Part shown: positions 9,174 to 17,136 of the stretch, one piece after another
How the letters are laid out: each line of letters begins with the position of its first letter
Position numbering within the stretch: the stretch's first letter is position 1
Source: Pedobacter duraquae
Lineage (GTDB): Bacteria; Bacteroidota; Bacteroidia; Sphingobacteriales; Sphingobacteriaceae
Length of the DNA stretch: 64,000 nucleotides
Assembly: GCF_004362245.1 (NCBI RefSeq)
Contig: NZ_SNWM01000003.1
Coordinates: 248,001-312,000 of the forward strand
Direction: 5' to 3'
Notes under the pieces: generated by a model
What the model saw: only the letters and a program-made list of their open reading frames with translations
Databases searched by the model: none
Told to the model about the DNA's origin: nothing
Program-made: the position numbers and the translations under genes

Positions 9174-10082
9174 TTAGTTGGGTTTAGTAATATCCAGGAA
9201 TAAATGTTCAAGATCTTTTCTTACCAGATGAATGCTGGATATTGTATTACCTCCCTGAACCAGAACTGTATTTATTCTTCCCGTCTCTGCCTTTGAGGTA
9301 TAGGGAATCTGAATTGTTCCAGTCTTAATTTGTTCTGGTGTATAGCCTTCTGCGGCAAGTATGCCAAGTGTAGCCTCAATAGCATCAGTCTCAATTTCAA
9401 CTACAGGTTTATTCAGTGTTTGAAGTTCATTAATTGTCCCCTGAAACAAAAGCTGACCTTTATTTATAATCCCTACATGCGTAGCGATACGTTCGATTTC
9501 AGCCAACAAATGGCTGGATACCAATATCGTTTTATTGTGTTTGCTGGTGAGCTCTATCATCAGATTCCTGATCTCGATGATCCCATTCGGATCAAGTCCG
9601 TTTGTTGGCTCATCCAGCAATAAGAGTTCAGGGTCTCCGAGAAGTGCCAGGGCGATACCCAGACGTTGCTTCATGCCCAGAGAATATTTCCCTGCTTTTT
9701 TGTCGGCAGCTTCTGTTAACCCTACAAGAGCCAACATTTCTGCAGCCCTGCTGCGCGGAGTACCCAACAGGATACAACGGTTATATAAATTTTCTTTGCC
9801 AGATAAATGTGCATATATCGCTGGTTGCTCTACAAGCGCACCCATTCTTTTTAAACTGGCAATTCGGTTGGTACTGATGTCTTTTCCAAAAATAAAAACG
9901 CTATCAGCCGGAGATTTCAGCAGATTAAGCAATATTTTAATAGTGGTGGTTTTTCCAGCACCATTAGGGCCTAAGAAGCCGTAGATACTTCCTTTCTCTA
10001 CTTTCAAAGAAAGGTTGTCCACAACCTTCTGGTTGCCGAAGTGGTACGTTAAACCGCAAGTCTCAATAGCCAGCCCGCTCAT
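9174..10082 (-). CDS. ABC transporter ATP-binding protein (BcrA/NatA-like)
   Basis: The energising subunit of the exporter. Walker A GPNGAGKTT is at residues 38-46, the signature is YSLGMKQRLG, Walker B LLLLDEPTNGLDP, and the switch histidine is in VSSHLL. The 302 residues include about 80 residues after the nucleotide-binding domain, common in BcrA-type proteins. It sits between a small membrane protein gene (1 base upstream) and the permease gene (1 base downstream), so three genes form one coupled unit. Confidence 0.95.
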   Translation of the reverse strand: MSGLAIETCGLTYHFGNQKVVDNLSLKVEKGSIYGFLGPNGAGKTTTIKILLNLLKSPADSVFIFGKDISTNRIASLKRMGALVEQPAIYAHLSGKENLYNRCILLGTPRSRAAEMLALVGLTEAADKKAGKYSLGMKQRLGIALALLGDPELLLLDEPTNGLDPNGIIEIRNLMIELTSKHNKTILVSSHLLAEIERIATHVGIINKGQLLFQGTINELQTLNKPVVEIETDAIEATLGILAAEGYTPEQIKTGTIQIPYTSKAETGRINTVLVQGGNTISSIHLVRKDLEHLFLDITKPN

Positions 10083-10083
10083 C

Positions 10084-10260
10084 TTATTTAGCTGGGTTGG
10101 TAGAAACTTTTGCCAATGTTGCCGCTCCTGTGTTTTTCAATACCACTTCATTAGACTGGCTTGTTGTGCCCGATAAAGATGTAGTAAATGTAAATAACAT
10201 CATGATGAATACAGGAACTAATAAAAGTATAAATGGCGAGATGTTTGATAACCGTTTCAT
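10084..10260 (-). CDS. Small single-pass membrane protein at the head of the ABC operon
   Basis: A 58-residue protein starting MKRLSNISPFILLLVPVFIM; an earlier in-frame ATG at 10284 would add 8 residues without a better signal. The N-terminal third is one hydrophobic helix and the remainder is Ser/Thr/Asn-rich and probably periplasmic. I recognise no family. The stop codon is one base before the ATPase start (TAA-G-ATG), which strongly suggests a real, translationally coupled gene. It could be an accessory subunit, a leader peptide or a substrate of the exporter. Confidence 0.7.
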   Translation of the reverse strand: MKRLSNISPFILLLVPVFIMMLFTFTTSLSGTTSQSNEVVLKNTGAATLAKVSTNPAK

Positions 10261-10387
10261 AATCGTTTCGTTTTGATGAAACAAATAGAATCATAAAACT
10301 GAACCTGCTAAAATCTTTTAGACCAAGCACATTTTATTCTAGATAAACAGTTGTTTTGGCTAGTTTTGAAGAAAATCGGCATATTTA

Positions 10388-10422
10388 ACTGTTCGTAGAA
10401 AAAAAATGCCAGTTCGTCGAAA
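10388..10422. promoter_or_regulatory. Direct repeat resembling a LytTR-regulator binding site
   Basis: Two 14-base boxes, actGTTCGTaGAAA at 10388-10401 and ccaGTTCGTcGAAA at 10409-10422, match at 11 of 14 positions and start exactly 21 bases apart, so they face the same side of the helix. LytTR-domain regulators bind such paired direct repeats two turns apart. The site lies between the ABC operon and the LytS/LytTR pair, about 27 bases upstream of a TTACTTTG box (10449-10456) that may be the -7 element of the kinase gene. Target and direction of control are inference. Confidence 0.5.
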
Positions 10423-10480
10423 GTAACATCTTAAACCTTATAGTTTTTTTACTTTGTATGCTCAATATTGCCATTAGGAA

Positions 10481-11515
10481 ATGAAAAATAAGACTTCCTT
10501 TATCATACATGCACTGTTCTGGCTTTTCCTCCTGGGCTTTTTCTGCCTGGGTTTGTACCTTAACAAAGAAAAAATGAGCGCCTACGCTATCATGGTGCAG
10601 TTTGGGTATTATGGGTTGATTAATGTCTCTATATTCTACATCAACTACACATTGCTCATCCCACAACTTGTTAAAACGCAGAAGAAGTATGGGATATATA
10701 TCTTGTCCATTACTTTTCTAATTGTATTTATGGGCTTTGTGAAAACGGTACTTGCTACGTTGAACTCAGACATTATGTTGGCCCGCATGAACATGGAGAC
10801 ACACAAGATCGAACCAATGAATATCACGAGGTTTGCAGTGGGAACGATCTTTAGTTCTGGCTTTTTTATCGTTATCAGTTCCCTGATCAAATTTGCGGTC
10901 GACTGGTTCGGTAATGAGCGTATCCAACGTAATCTGGAAAGCGAAAAGAAAGACATGGAGCTTCAATTCCTGAAATCTCAGCTCAATCCACATTTCCTGT
11001 TCAACTCACTAAACAACATTTATTCGCTTGCTTACCAGAAATCTGATAAAACTGCCGATGCTATCCTTAAGCTATCTGAGATTATGCGCTACATGATCTA
11101 TGAAAGCAACGACAGTTGGGTTGAACTTAGCAAGGAAATCGAATACGTAAAAAGCTTTATAGAACTACAAAAGCTGAGGTTTAAGGATGGAGCTGCCGTC
11201 GAATTTACACTGAACGGAGAAATAGATGGGCAGCATATCGTGCCCTTGATTTTGATCTCCTTCGTGGAAAATGCTTTTAAACATGGTGTTGCCAATGATC
11301 CGAATGATCCGATTAAAATAAATGTGATCGCTAACCAAAAGATCCTTCATTTTAGTATCACCAATAAGAAGAATACACACAATAAAGACGAAATGGGTGG
11401 GGTAGGTTTAAATAATGTAGAGCGCAGATTACAGTTGCTTTACCCGGATAGATATAAATTAAATATCGTAAATTCGGCTACTCACTACACCAGTGAATTA
11501 ATGCTTGACATATGA
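10481..11515 (+). CDS. LytS/YehU-type sensor histidine kinase
   Basis: A membrane kinase of the His_kinase family (PF06580-like). Four hydrophobic segments occupy residues 7-26, 43-62, 70-94 and 118-140. The phospho-acceptor motif LKSQLNPHFLFNSLNNI has H171, and an ATPase domain follows (SFVENAFKHG as the N-box, GGVGLNN as the glycine box). It has no recognisable extracytoplasmic sensor, so the stimulus is probably in the membrane. It overlaps the response regulator gene by 4 bases and is divergent from the ABC operon, which is its likely target. Confidence 0.94.
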   Translation: MKNKTSFIIHALFWLFLLGFFCLGLYLNKEKMSAYAIMVQFGYYGLINVSIFYINYTLLIPQLVKTQKKYGIYILSITFLIVFMGFVKTVLATLNSDIMLARMNMETHKIEPMNITRFAVGTIFSSGFFIVISSLIKFAVDWFGNERIQRNLESEKKDMELQFLKSQLNPHFLFNSLNNIYSLAYQKSDKTADAILKLSEIMRYMIYESNDSWVELSKEIEYVKSFIELQKLRFKDGAAVEFTLNGEIDGQHIVPLILISFVENAFKHGVANDPNDPIKINVIANQKILHFSITNKKNTHNKDEMGGVGLNNVERRLQLLYPDRYKLNIVNSATHYTSELMLDI

Positions 11516-12261
11516 CAAAGTTGAAATGTATTGCAGTTGACGATGAGCCTCTGGCACTTGACATCATTGAAGACTATATTTCCAAAGTGCCTTTTCTTGA
11601 ACTTGTAAAACGTACAGAGAATGCCATTGAAGCGCTGCAACTTGTGCAGGCCGGTGGTATAGATCTTGTGTTTTTGGATGTGCAAATGCCTGAACTTACT
11701 GGAATTCAATTCCTGAAAATTGCCAGTGGCAAATCAAACTATATTCTGACTACCGCCTATTCTCAATATGCTCTCGAAAGCTACGACCTGAATGTTTCTG
11801 ATTACTTGTTGAAGCCAATCGCATTTGACCGGTTTTATAAAGCAGTAGAGAAAGTTCATAACCTGGTTAAAGTTGCCGAACCTGTTGCAGCCCCCCAACC
11901 AATTCTTACTTCAGCACCTTTTTCAGCAAATATACAGCCGGTTCAGGACTTTATCTTTGTGAAGACAGAACACAAAATCCAGAAGATTGAGCTAGACGAT
12001 ATTTTATATATTGAAGGATTGAAAGATTATATTTCTATCTATACAAAAGCAGAACGTGTAATTACGCTGCAAAATATGAAAAAGATGGAAGAGACCCTGC
12101 CATCAACTCAGTTCATCCGGGTGCATAAGTCTTATATCATTTCACTGGATAAAATCGAGAGTATAGAACGTAGCCGTATCACGATATGTGGCAAGATCAT
12201 CCCGATAGGCGATACCTACAGGGACGAGTTCTTCAAAAGAATCGATAATAATAATATTTAA
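11512..12261 (+). CDS. LytTR-family response regulator
   Basis: A receiver domain (residues 4-115, acidic pocket VDDEP, phospho-acceptor D56 in FLDVQMP, conserved Lys in YLLKP) joined by a Pro/Ala-rich linker to a C-terminal LytTR DNA-binding domain (about 145-245, with IEGLKDYISIYT and FIRVHKSYIISL). It is the cognate partner of the overlapping LytS-type kinase. A direct repeat suited to LytTR binding lies upstream of the kinase gene. Confidence 0.95.
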   Translation: MTKLKCIAVDDEPLALDIIEDYISKVPFLELVKRTENAIEALQLVQAGGIDLVFLDVQMPELTGIQFLKIASGKSNYILTTAYSQYALESYDLNVSDYLLKPIAFDRFYKAVEKVHNLVKVAEPVAAPQPILTSAPFSANIQPVQDFIFVKTEHKIQKIELDDILYIEGLKDYISIYTKAERVITLQNMKKMEETLPSTQFIRVHKSYIISLDKIESIERSRITICGKIIPIGDTYRDEFFKRIDNNNI

Positions 12262-12265
12262 TATC

Positions 12266-13000
12266 CTACTGACCTAGCTTCTGACGGATTGCTGCTTCGG
12301 CTTCCACAACTACCTCCTCTGGGCCTTTGCCTGTGGTTGATATAGGCGTAAGGACCGTCCACTTTAACTTTTCGCCCGCAGTAAGTGGAAAGGTTCCGTA
12401 CTGTACGATTTTCCAGGAGTTTTCTATCGCTACAGGAACTACCATTGCCTCAGGAACTTTTTTAAGCAAGGTGGCAATACCACCAATCTGGAACGGCTTA
12501 AGCCTGCCGTCTTTAGCCCGTGTACCTTCTGCAAAGATTACTGCAGACCAGTTGTTTGCTTTCATTCTGGCGCCAAGCTTGATAATTTCGCCAACCGCCT
12601 GTTTGCTGTCTTTACGGTCAATATTTGCGCCACCACCGTACTTCAGATTAAAAGAAATAGAAGGGATACCCTTGGTAAGTTCTTTCTTCGAAATGAATTT
12701 AACGTGATACTTTCTCAAAAACCAGATCATTGCCGGAATATCATACATACTCTGATGATTGGCTACAAAGATAATGGGCCGATCTACGGGAATATCCTGC
12801 TCGTTACTGAATGTGGTAGAGGAGCCCAGAAATATCTGGCAATAGGTTAAAAAGAAATTCAGCAGATCTACCGAAGCTTTGTGTGCCTTATATCCAAAGA
12901 ATTTATAACACACCCATTGGATGGGCTGAAAAATAATCAGCGTAAGTAAAAAGAAGAAATAGAAAACAGGGCTCAAGATATACCCTAAAAATTTGTTCAT
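12266..13000 (-). CDS. 1-acyl-sn-glycerol-3-phosphate acyltransferase (PlsC family)
   Basis: A membrane-associated acyltransferase making phosphatidic acid from lysophosphatidic acid. The catalytic HX4D motif is NHQSMYD, and the glycerophosphate-binding motif is FAEGTR. An N-terminal hydrophobic segment (VFYFFFLLTLIIFQPIQWV) anchors it. The 244 residues are typical. It lies 12 bases downstream of a Nudix gene on the same strand. Bacteroidota often carry several PlsC paralogues, so substrate assignment is by family only. Confidence 0.9.
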   Translation of the reverse strand: MNKFLGYILSPVFYFFFLLTLIIFQPIQWVCYKFFGYKAHKASVDLLNFFLTYCQIFLGSSTTFSNEQDIPVDRPIIFVANHQSMYDIPAMIWFLRKYHVKFISKKELTKGIPSISFNLKYGGGANIDRKDSKQAVGEIIKLGARMKANNWSAVIFAEGTRAKDGRLKPFQIGGIATLLKKVPEAMVVPVAIENSWKIVQYGTFPLTAGEKLKWTVLTPISTTGKGPEEVVVEAEAAIRQKLGQ

Positions 13001-13012
13001 ATCGTTGGTGAT

Positions 13013-13567
13013 TTAAATGGTTCCTTCCTGAATCAGAAGATGTGTTTTTAGAATTCCTGCCACACTCATGCTATCTGTAATCTCGCCACGCATAACCATT
13101 TGGAATGCTTCAGCAAAAGGCAGCTGACGAACAACCAACTGTTCAGTCTCCTCGGGCTGCGCCTGTCCGGCGGTAAGCCCTGTGGCTACATAAATAATGG
13201 ATAATTCATCGCTAACGGAGTTGGATAGGTGCATCCTTAACACCTCTGTCCAGCGGGATGCTGTAAAGCCTGTTTCTTCAAGCAGCTCGCGCTGCGCGCC
13301 TAAAATTGGCGCTTCGTGCAGATGCCCCCCACCTTCCGGGATCTCCCAGCTATAGGCATCGAGTGGGAAGCGGTATTGGCCTACCAACCAGGTATTGTAT
13401 TGTTCATCTAGCGGTATAACACCAATGGCAAAGTTCTTGAAATGAACTTTGCCATAGATGCCTTTTCCTCCCGAAGGGTTGATAACCTGATATTCTGTTA
13501 GTCCGATCCACTTATTGTCATAGATCTGGGTTTCATCCAATATTTGCCATGGGTTGCTTTGTTCCAT
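13013..13567 (-). CDS. Nudix hydrolase, ADP-ribose pyrophosphatase-like
   Basis: The full Nudix box is present: G, five residues, E, seven residues, then RELLEETGF, within GGGHLHEAPILGAQRELLEE. The N-terminal context (VGQYRFPLDAYSWEIPEGGG) is that of ADP-ribose/nucleotide-sugar pyrophosphatases. The 184 residues fit. It is the first gene of a two-gene unit with plsC. The natural substrate cannot be told from the sequence. Confidence 0.9.
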   Translation of the reverse strand: MEQSNPWQILDETQIYDNKWIGLTEYQVINPSGGKGIYGKVHFKNFAIGVIPLDEQYNTWLVGQYRFPLDAYSWEIPEGGGHLHEAPILGAQRELLEETGFTASRWTEVLRMHLSNSVSDELSIIYVATGLTAGQAQPEETEQLVVRQLPFAEAFQMVMRGEITDSMSVAGILKTHLLIQEGTI

Positions 13568-13594
13568 GCCGCAAGATACGAATTTCTGTTACTG

Positions 13595-16084
13595 TTAAAA
13601 TTGCTCCTCATCAGGACGTTGATCCTGCTGGTCATTTTTCTTAGGTTTTTTAGACTGGAAATCTGACTTACCAAAACGGTAGCTGAACGTTAGGTTACCC
13701 ATCGTTCCCTGCATGTAACGCTGAAAATCAACGACAGTTGTGTTCGTTTCCCTGGTCATACTCCATTTTCTGGTGTTGAAGATATCTCTGATATTTAGGC
13801 TCAAAGATGCTTTTTTGTTCGGGAAGTCGTATTTGGCTCCGCCGTCTATACCGTACATTGCATTTCTTTTACCCTGGGCCATCACCTCAGATGAACGGTA
13901 GTCACCCCGCACCTGCATGGTAATCCCATAAGGCAAGGTAAAGTTGTTCGTCAAGTTGGCATTCCAGCTAAATCCTGAGGTCTCGGCAATACCATATTGA
14001 GGTGCACCTTCAAGTTTACTTTGATATAAGTTTACGTTGGTTGTGAAATTCCAGACTTTGATCAGATCTACTTTACTAATCAGCTCTAAACCGCTTGATA
14101 TATTACGCGTTAAGTTTTGTGGAGTAGATATAGTTACACCATTGGCATCTGGATCAGACAAAACACGCTGAATTACGTCATTCGTCTGACGGTAGTACAC
14201 ACTGGATATGAAGGTCACCTTTTTCCAGAATTTGCTGTAGCTAAACTCAAACGCATGTACATCCTCCGGTTTTAGGTTCACATTACCTGTACGATAATTT
14301 AATGGATCAGAAGCATCAATAAAAGGGTTGGTATCCATGCCGCGTGGTCTGTTTACCCTTCTACTATAGCTTAACTGTAACTGTTGGTCACCTTTAAGTT
14401 TTTCTGTCAGGAAAACACTTGGATATAATCTGGTGTAAGCAACTTGTCCAGGGGTAAAGACAGGCTGGTTTGCTCTGTTGAAAATTCCTGAAGAGGTATT
14501 AAGTTTTGCATCCTCGCCTCTTAATCCCAATTGGTAGCCAAAACTCTTGATGGTGTTTTGGTAATTGAAGTAAAGTGCGTGTATCTGCTCCTTGCTATTG
14601 AATGCGTTTGTCAGGATGTAATCCGTTTCATACTGACCGCTTACAGGATTTAAGATGTCAGCAAAAGTTGTCTGATCTGCAAACCGGATCTGGCTTCTGT
14701 AGCCAGCTTCAATTTTACCTGCTGCACCTACGGGTAAAGCGTAATCTGACTGGATATTGTAGTTTTTATTTAAGCCTTCGCCATCGTTACGTTGTGCTAC
14801 CAGTTCATTTACTGCAGCTCCATTTCTATTGTAAATGCTTGTTTTGTAGGTCTGAAGGTTGTTGTTGCTGCCCTGAGAAAAACCGAAGTTGAATGTGAGC
14901 TCTTCTTTTGGTTTTTTAAATTTTTGACTATAGTCCAGATTCAGATCATAACTGTTTCCACTACCATCGTTAATGTTTGTGCGGTTACTCAACTGTACAG
15001 GGGTTCTTGTTCTGCTATACTGATTGATGGTCAGGTCTTCATTTCTGTCATTATTACGATTGTTAAAACTTCCAGAGAAACTCAAGACGCTTTTTGGTGC
15101 CAGATAATAATCAAGACCTGCCTTAACATTATGACCTTTATCCTGAGAATTTGATGCTGTATTTTGCTCCGCGAAAGCAGTTGTGCTTGCCGGATTCAGG
15201 TAAGTGATGTTATTGTAGCCACCACCGATTCTGTTGGCATATCTGTAGCTATAGTTACCATAAATATTCACTTTACTGTTTTGGAAACTTAAACTGGTAT
15301 TGGCATTATAGTTATCGCGGTTACCTGCGGTAAGTGCCACATTGCCGTTAAAACCTATCGTTTTATTTCTTTTAAGAACGATGTTGATAATCCCTGACTG
15401 TCCTTCTGCATCATATTTCGAAGATGGATTGGTAATAACCTCAACACTTTCAATCGAACTGGCTGGAATAGACTGGAGAATCTGAGCAACGTTACCGCCT
15501 GCAATCAAAGAAGGTTTCCCGTCGATCAAGACCCTTACGCCAGTAGAGCCTCTTAAACTGATATTTCCATCCATGTCTGTTTGTACGGATGGTACGTTTT
15601 GCAAAAGGTCGGTAGCGGAGCCACCTTCACTTACTAAACTTTGGTCTACAGAAAAAACTTTCTTGTCAATTCCCATTTGCATAGTGCTTTTAGGCGCTGT
15701 AATTTTAACTTCAGAAAGGGTATTACCTTTCGCAGTTCTCATCTTTACGGTGCCGAACACCTGATTCGGTGCAGCAGTAGTAATTTTTATGGAGTCTCTT
15801 ACTAAAGTCTGATAACCCACATAACTCACCTTAAAAGTAAATACCCCTTCAGGGATATTACTCATATTTAAATTTCCATCAGCGTCGGTCTGTGCCAGTT
15901 TAACAGTTGCTTTTGTTTTTCTGTCCAGCACCATTGCTGTGGCAAATGATATGCCTTCATTAGTTTGGGCGTCAATAATTTTGGCAGTGATTTTTCCTGG
16001 GCCGGTAGTTTGTGCGGATAGTTTTACCGTCAGGCAACAAAGTATAGTGATTAAATATAGAACTTTGGATAAATGCTTCTTCAT
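13595..16084 (-). CDS. TonB-dependent outer-membrane receptor with carboxypeptidase-regulatory-like N-terminus
   Basis: An 829-residue outer-membrane beta-barrel. The ATG at 16084 is chosen over 16123 because it starts the signal peptide MKKHLSKVLYLITILCCLTV...LSAQ. A carboxypeptidase-regulatory-like beta-sandwich follows (KITAKIIDAQTNEGISFATAMV), then a plug (LLQNVPSVQTDMDGNISLRG, RVLIDGKPS) and a large barrel of the OMP_b-brl_3 type with repeated Asn/Tyr-rich strands. The C-terminal tail is charged (KKPKKNDQQDQRPDEEQF) rather than ending in Phe of a strand. No SusD gene is adjacent, so it is not a polysaccharide-utilisation locus; the ligand is unknown. Confidence 0.92.
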   Translation of the reverse strand: MKKHLSKVLYLITILCCLTVKLSAQTTGPGKITAKIIDAQTNEGISFATAMVLDRKTKATVKLAQTDADGNLNMSNIPEGVFTFKVSYVGYQTLVRDSIKITTAAPNQVFGTVKMRTAKGNTLSEVKITAPKSTMQMGIDKKVFSVDQSLVSEGGSATDLLQNVPSVQTDMDGNISLRGSTGVRVLIDGKPSLIAGGNVAQILQSIPASSIESVEVITNPSSKYDAEGQSGIINIVLKRNKTIGFNGNVALTAGNRDNYNANTSLSFQNSKVNIYGNYSYRYANRIGGGYNNITYLNPASTTAFAEQNTASNSQDKGHNVKAGLDYYLAPKSVLSFSGSFNNRNNDRNEDLTINQYSRTRTPVQLSNRTNINDGSGNSYDLNLDYSQKFKKPKEELTFNFGFSQGSNNNLQTYKTSIYNRNGAAVNELVAQRNDGEGLNKNYNIQSDYALPVGAAGKIEAGYRSQIRFADQTTFADILNPVSGQYETDYILTNAFNSKEQIHALYFNYQNTIKSFGYQLGLRGEDAKLNTSSGIFNRANQPVFTPGQVAYTRLYPSVFLTEKLKGDQQLQLSYSRRVNRPRGMDTNPFIDASDPLNYRTGNVNLKPEDVHAFEFSYSKFWKKVTFISSVYYRQTNDVIQRVLSDPDANGVTISTPQNLTRNISSGLELISKVDLIKVWNFTTNVNLYQSKLEGAPQYGIAETSGFSWNANLTNNFTLPYGITMQVRGDYRSSEVMAQGKRNAMYGIDGGAKYDFPNKKASLSLNIRDIFNTRKWSMTRETNTTVVDFQRYMQGTMGNLTFSYRFGKSDFQSKKPKKNDQQDQRPDEEQF

Positions 16085-16183
16085 GTATGGTATCTTTTTT
16101 CGAATTGTATATAAGGGAGACAAAGTAACGGAGCCTTGGTTTAATATCCGGGGTGGTAACTATTTTATTACAGCTTTAAAGAC

Positions 16184-16780
16184 ATGAATTACAGTAATAT
16201 TTTTGTTAACGACGGTATATCCTATGCCGATTACAGATCGCTTATCGATCAGGAACTTAAATCAGGTAGAACTACAGGTGGAGATCACTCCCCAGACATG
16301 TTGCACTATACAAAAATGAATGTGCAAAGAATGAATCGCGTTGATAAGACCGTCCAGCTTACTGCAGGACTCACTGAAGTTTTAGCACAAGTTAGAGGAA
16401 ACTACCAAATCCTGGTGGTCACTGAGGGATGGTGTGGGGATGCTGCGCAAATTGTACCGGTGTTGCCTAAGATCGTTGCGGCTTTCCCGGATAAATTTGA
16501 GCTTAAATTTGTACTTAGAGACCAGCATCATTCGCTCATTGATGCCCACTTAACAAATGGCGGTAGGGCAATACCTGCGGTTTTAGTAATTGACGAAACC
16601 GGTGAGCTGGTTTTTAAATGGGGACCTCGTCCGCAGGTTCTTCAGAATCTATTAAAAGGATGGAAAGCTGAAGCAACGGATATGAAAGTAATTGCCGAGC
16701 AGCTACACGGTTGGTATGCCAAAGATAAAACACTGACCACGCAGCATGAACTGGAAAAAGCGTTTAGTAACCTGGATTAG
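16184..16780 (+). CDS. Thioredoxin-fold protein lacking the resolving cysteine
   Basis: A 198-residue cytoplasmic protein with a thioredoxin fold in residues 60-170 (ILVVTEGWCGDAAQ, then GGRAIPAVLVID with the cis-Pro). At the active site WCGPC has become WCGDA (C84 only), so it cannot form the usual intramolecular disulfide. Related bacterial thioredoxin-family proteins with WCGD also exist in Firmicutes, from family knowledge. It is tail-to-tail with clpS and the stop codons overlap. Role unknown; a monothiol or non-redox function is likely. Confidence 0.82.
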   Translation: MNYSNIFVNDGISYADYRSLIDQELKSGRTTGGDHSPDMLHYTKMNVQRMNRVDKTVQLTAGLTEVLAQVRGNYQILVVTEGWCGDAAQIVPVLPKIVAAFPDKFELKFVLRDQHHSLIDAHLTNGGRAIPAVLVIDETGELVFKWGPRPQVLQNLLKGWKAEATDMKVIAEQLHGWYAKDKTLTTQHELEKAFSNLD

Positions 16781-17058
16781 TCAACAGACACCGTGAGACC
16801 TTCCTGTTGAAGGATCTTGCGGTATATTTCCATTTCTGTAAAAGATCCCTCCAGTACAGCACACTTTCCCTTATTGTGTACTTCCCAGGCAATTTTTTCT
16901 GCCTGATGTTCATTATAGTCAAGATATTTCATCATGCAGTGAATCACATGATCAAAAGTATTTACATCGTCGTTCCATAAAATCAGCCTGTGTGAAGTTT
17001 TTAAAGAACTCAGGATTTCATCCAATGTAAAAGTTTCCTCTTTTGTTTCTGTTGACAT
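16777..17058 (-). CDS. clpS: ATP-dependent Clp protease adaptor ClpS
   Basis: The adaptor binds N-degron substrates and delivers them to ClpAP/ClpCP. The ATG at 17058 gives a 93-residue protein (MSTETKEET...); an earlier in-frame ATG at 17124 would add an implausible Asn/Cys-rich leader overlapping the fabH promoter. The core has LILWNDDVNTFDHVIHCM, with the NDD residues that bind the substrate N-terminus, and the C-terminal half (HNKGKCAVLEGSFTEMEIY) matches the family. The 3' end overlaps the convergent thioredoxin-like gene. Confidence 0.93.
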   Translation of the reverse strand: MSTETKEETFTLDEILSSLKTSHRLILWNDDVNTFDHVIHCMMKYLDYNEHQAEKIAWEVHNKGKCAVLEGSFTEMEIYRKILQQEGLTVSVD

Positions 17059-17136
17059 CTTACAAAAATAAGCTAAATTCGAATTAATGTTGCAGTTAAA
17101 GTAATTTTTGCTTAAAATTTGCAATTAAACATAACG

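Noticed and set aside
9535..9984. 149-residue plus-strand open frame over the ABC ATPase gene
   Set aside because: It is the mirror of the Walker and signature regions of the ATPase gene; the translation is Ser/Pro/Leu-rich noise.
13595..16084. Polysaccharide-utilisation locus
   Set aside because: There is a TonB-dependent receptor but no SusD, glycoside hydrolase or sensor gene beside it.
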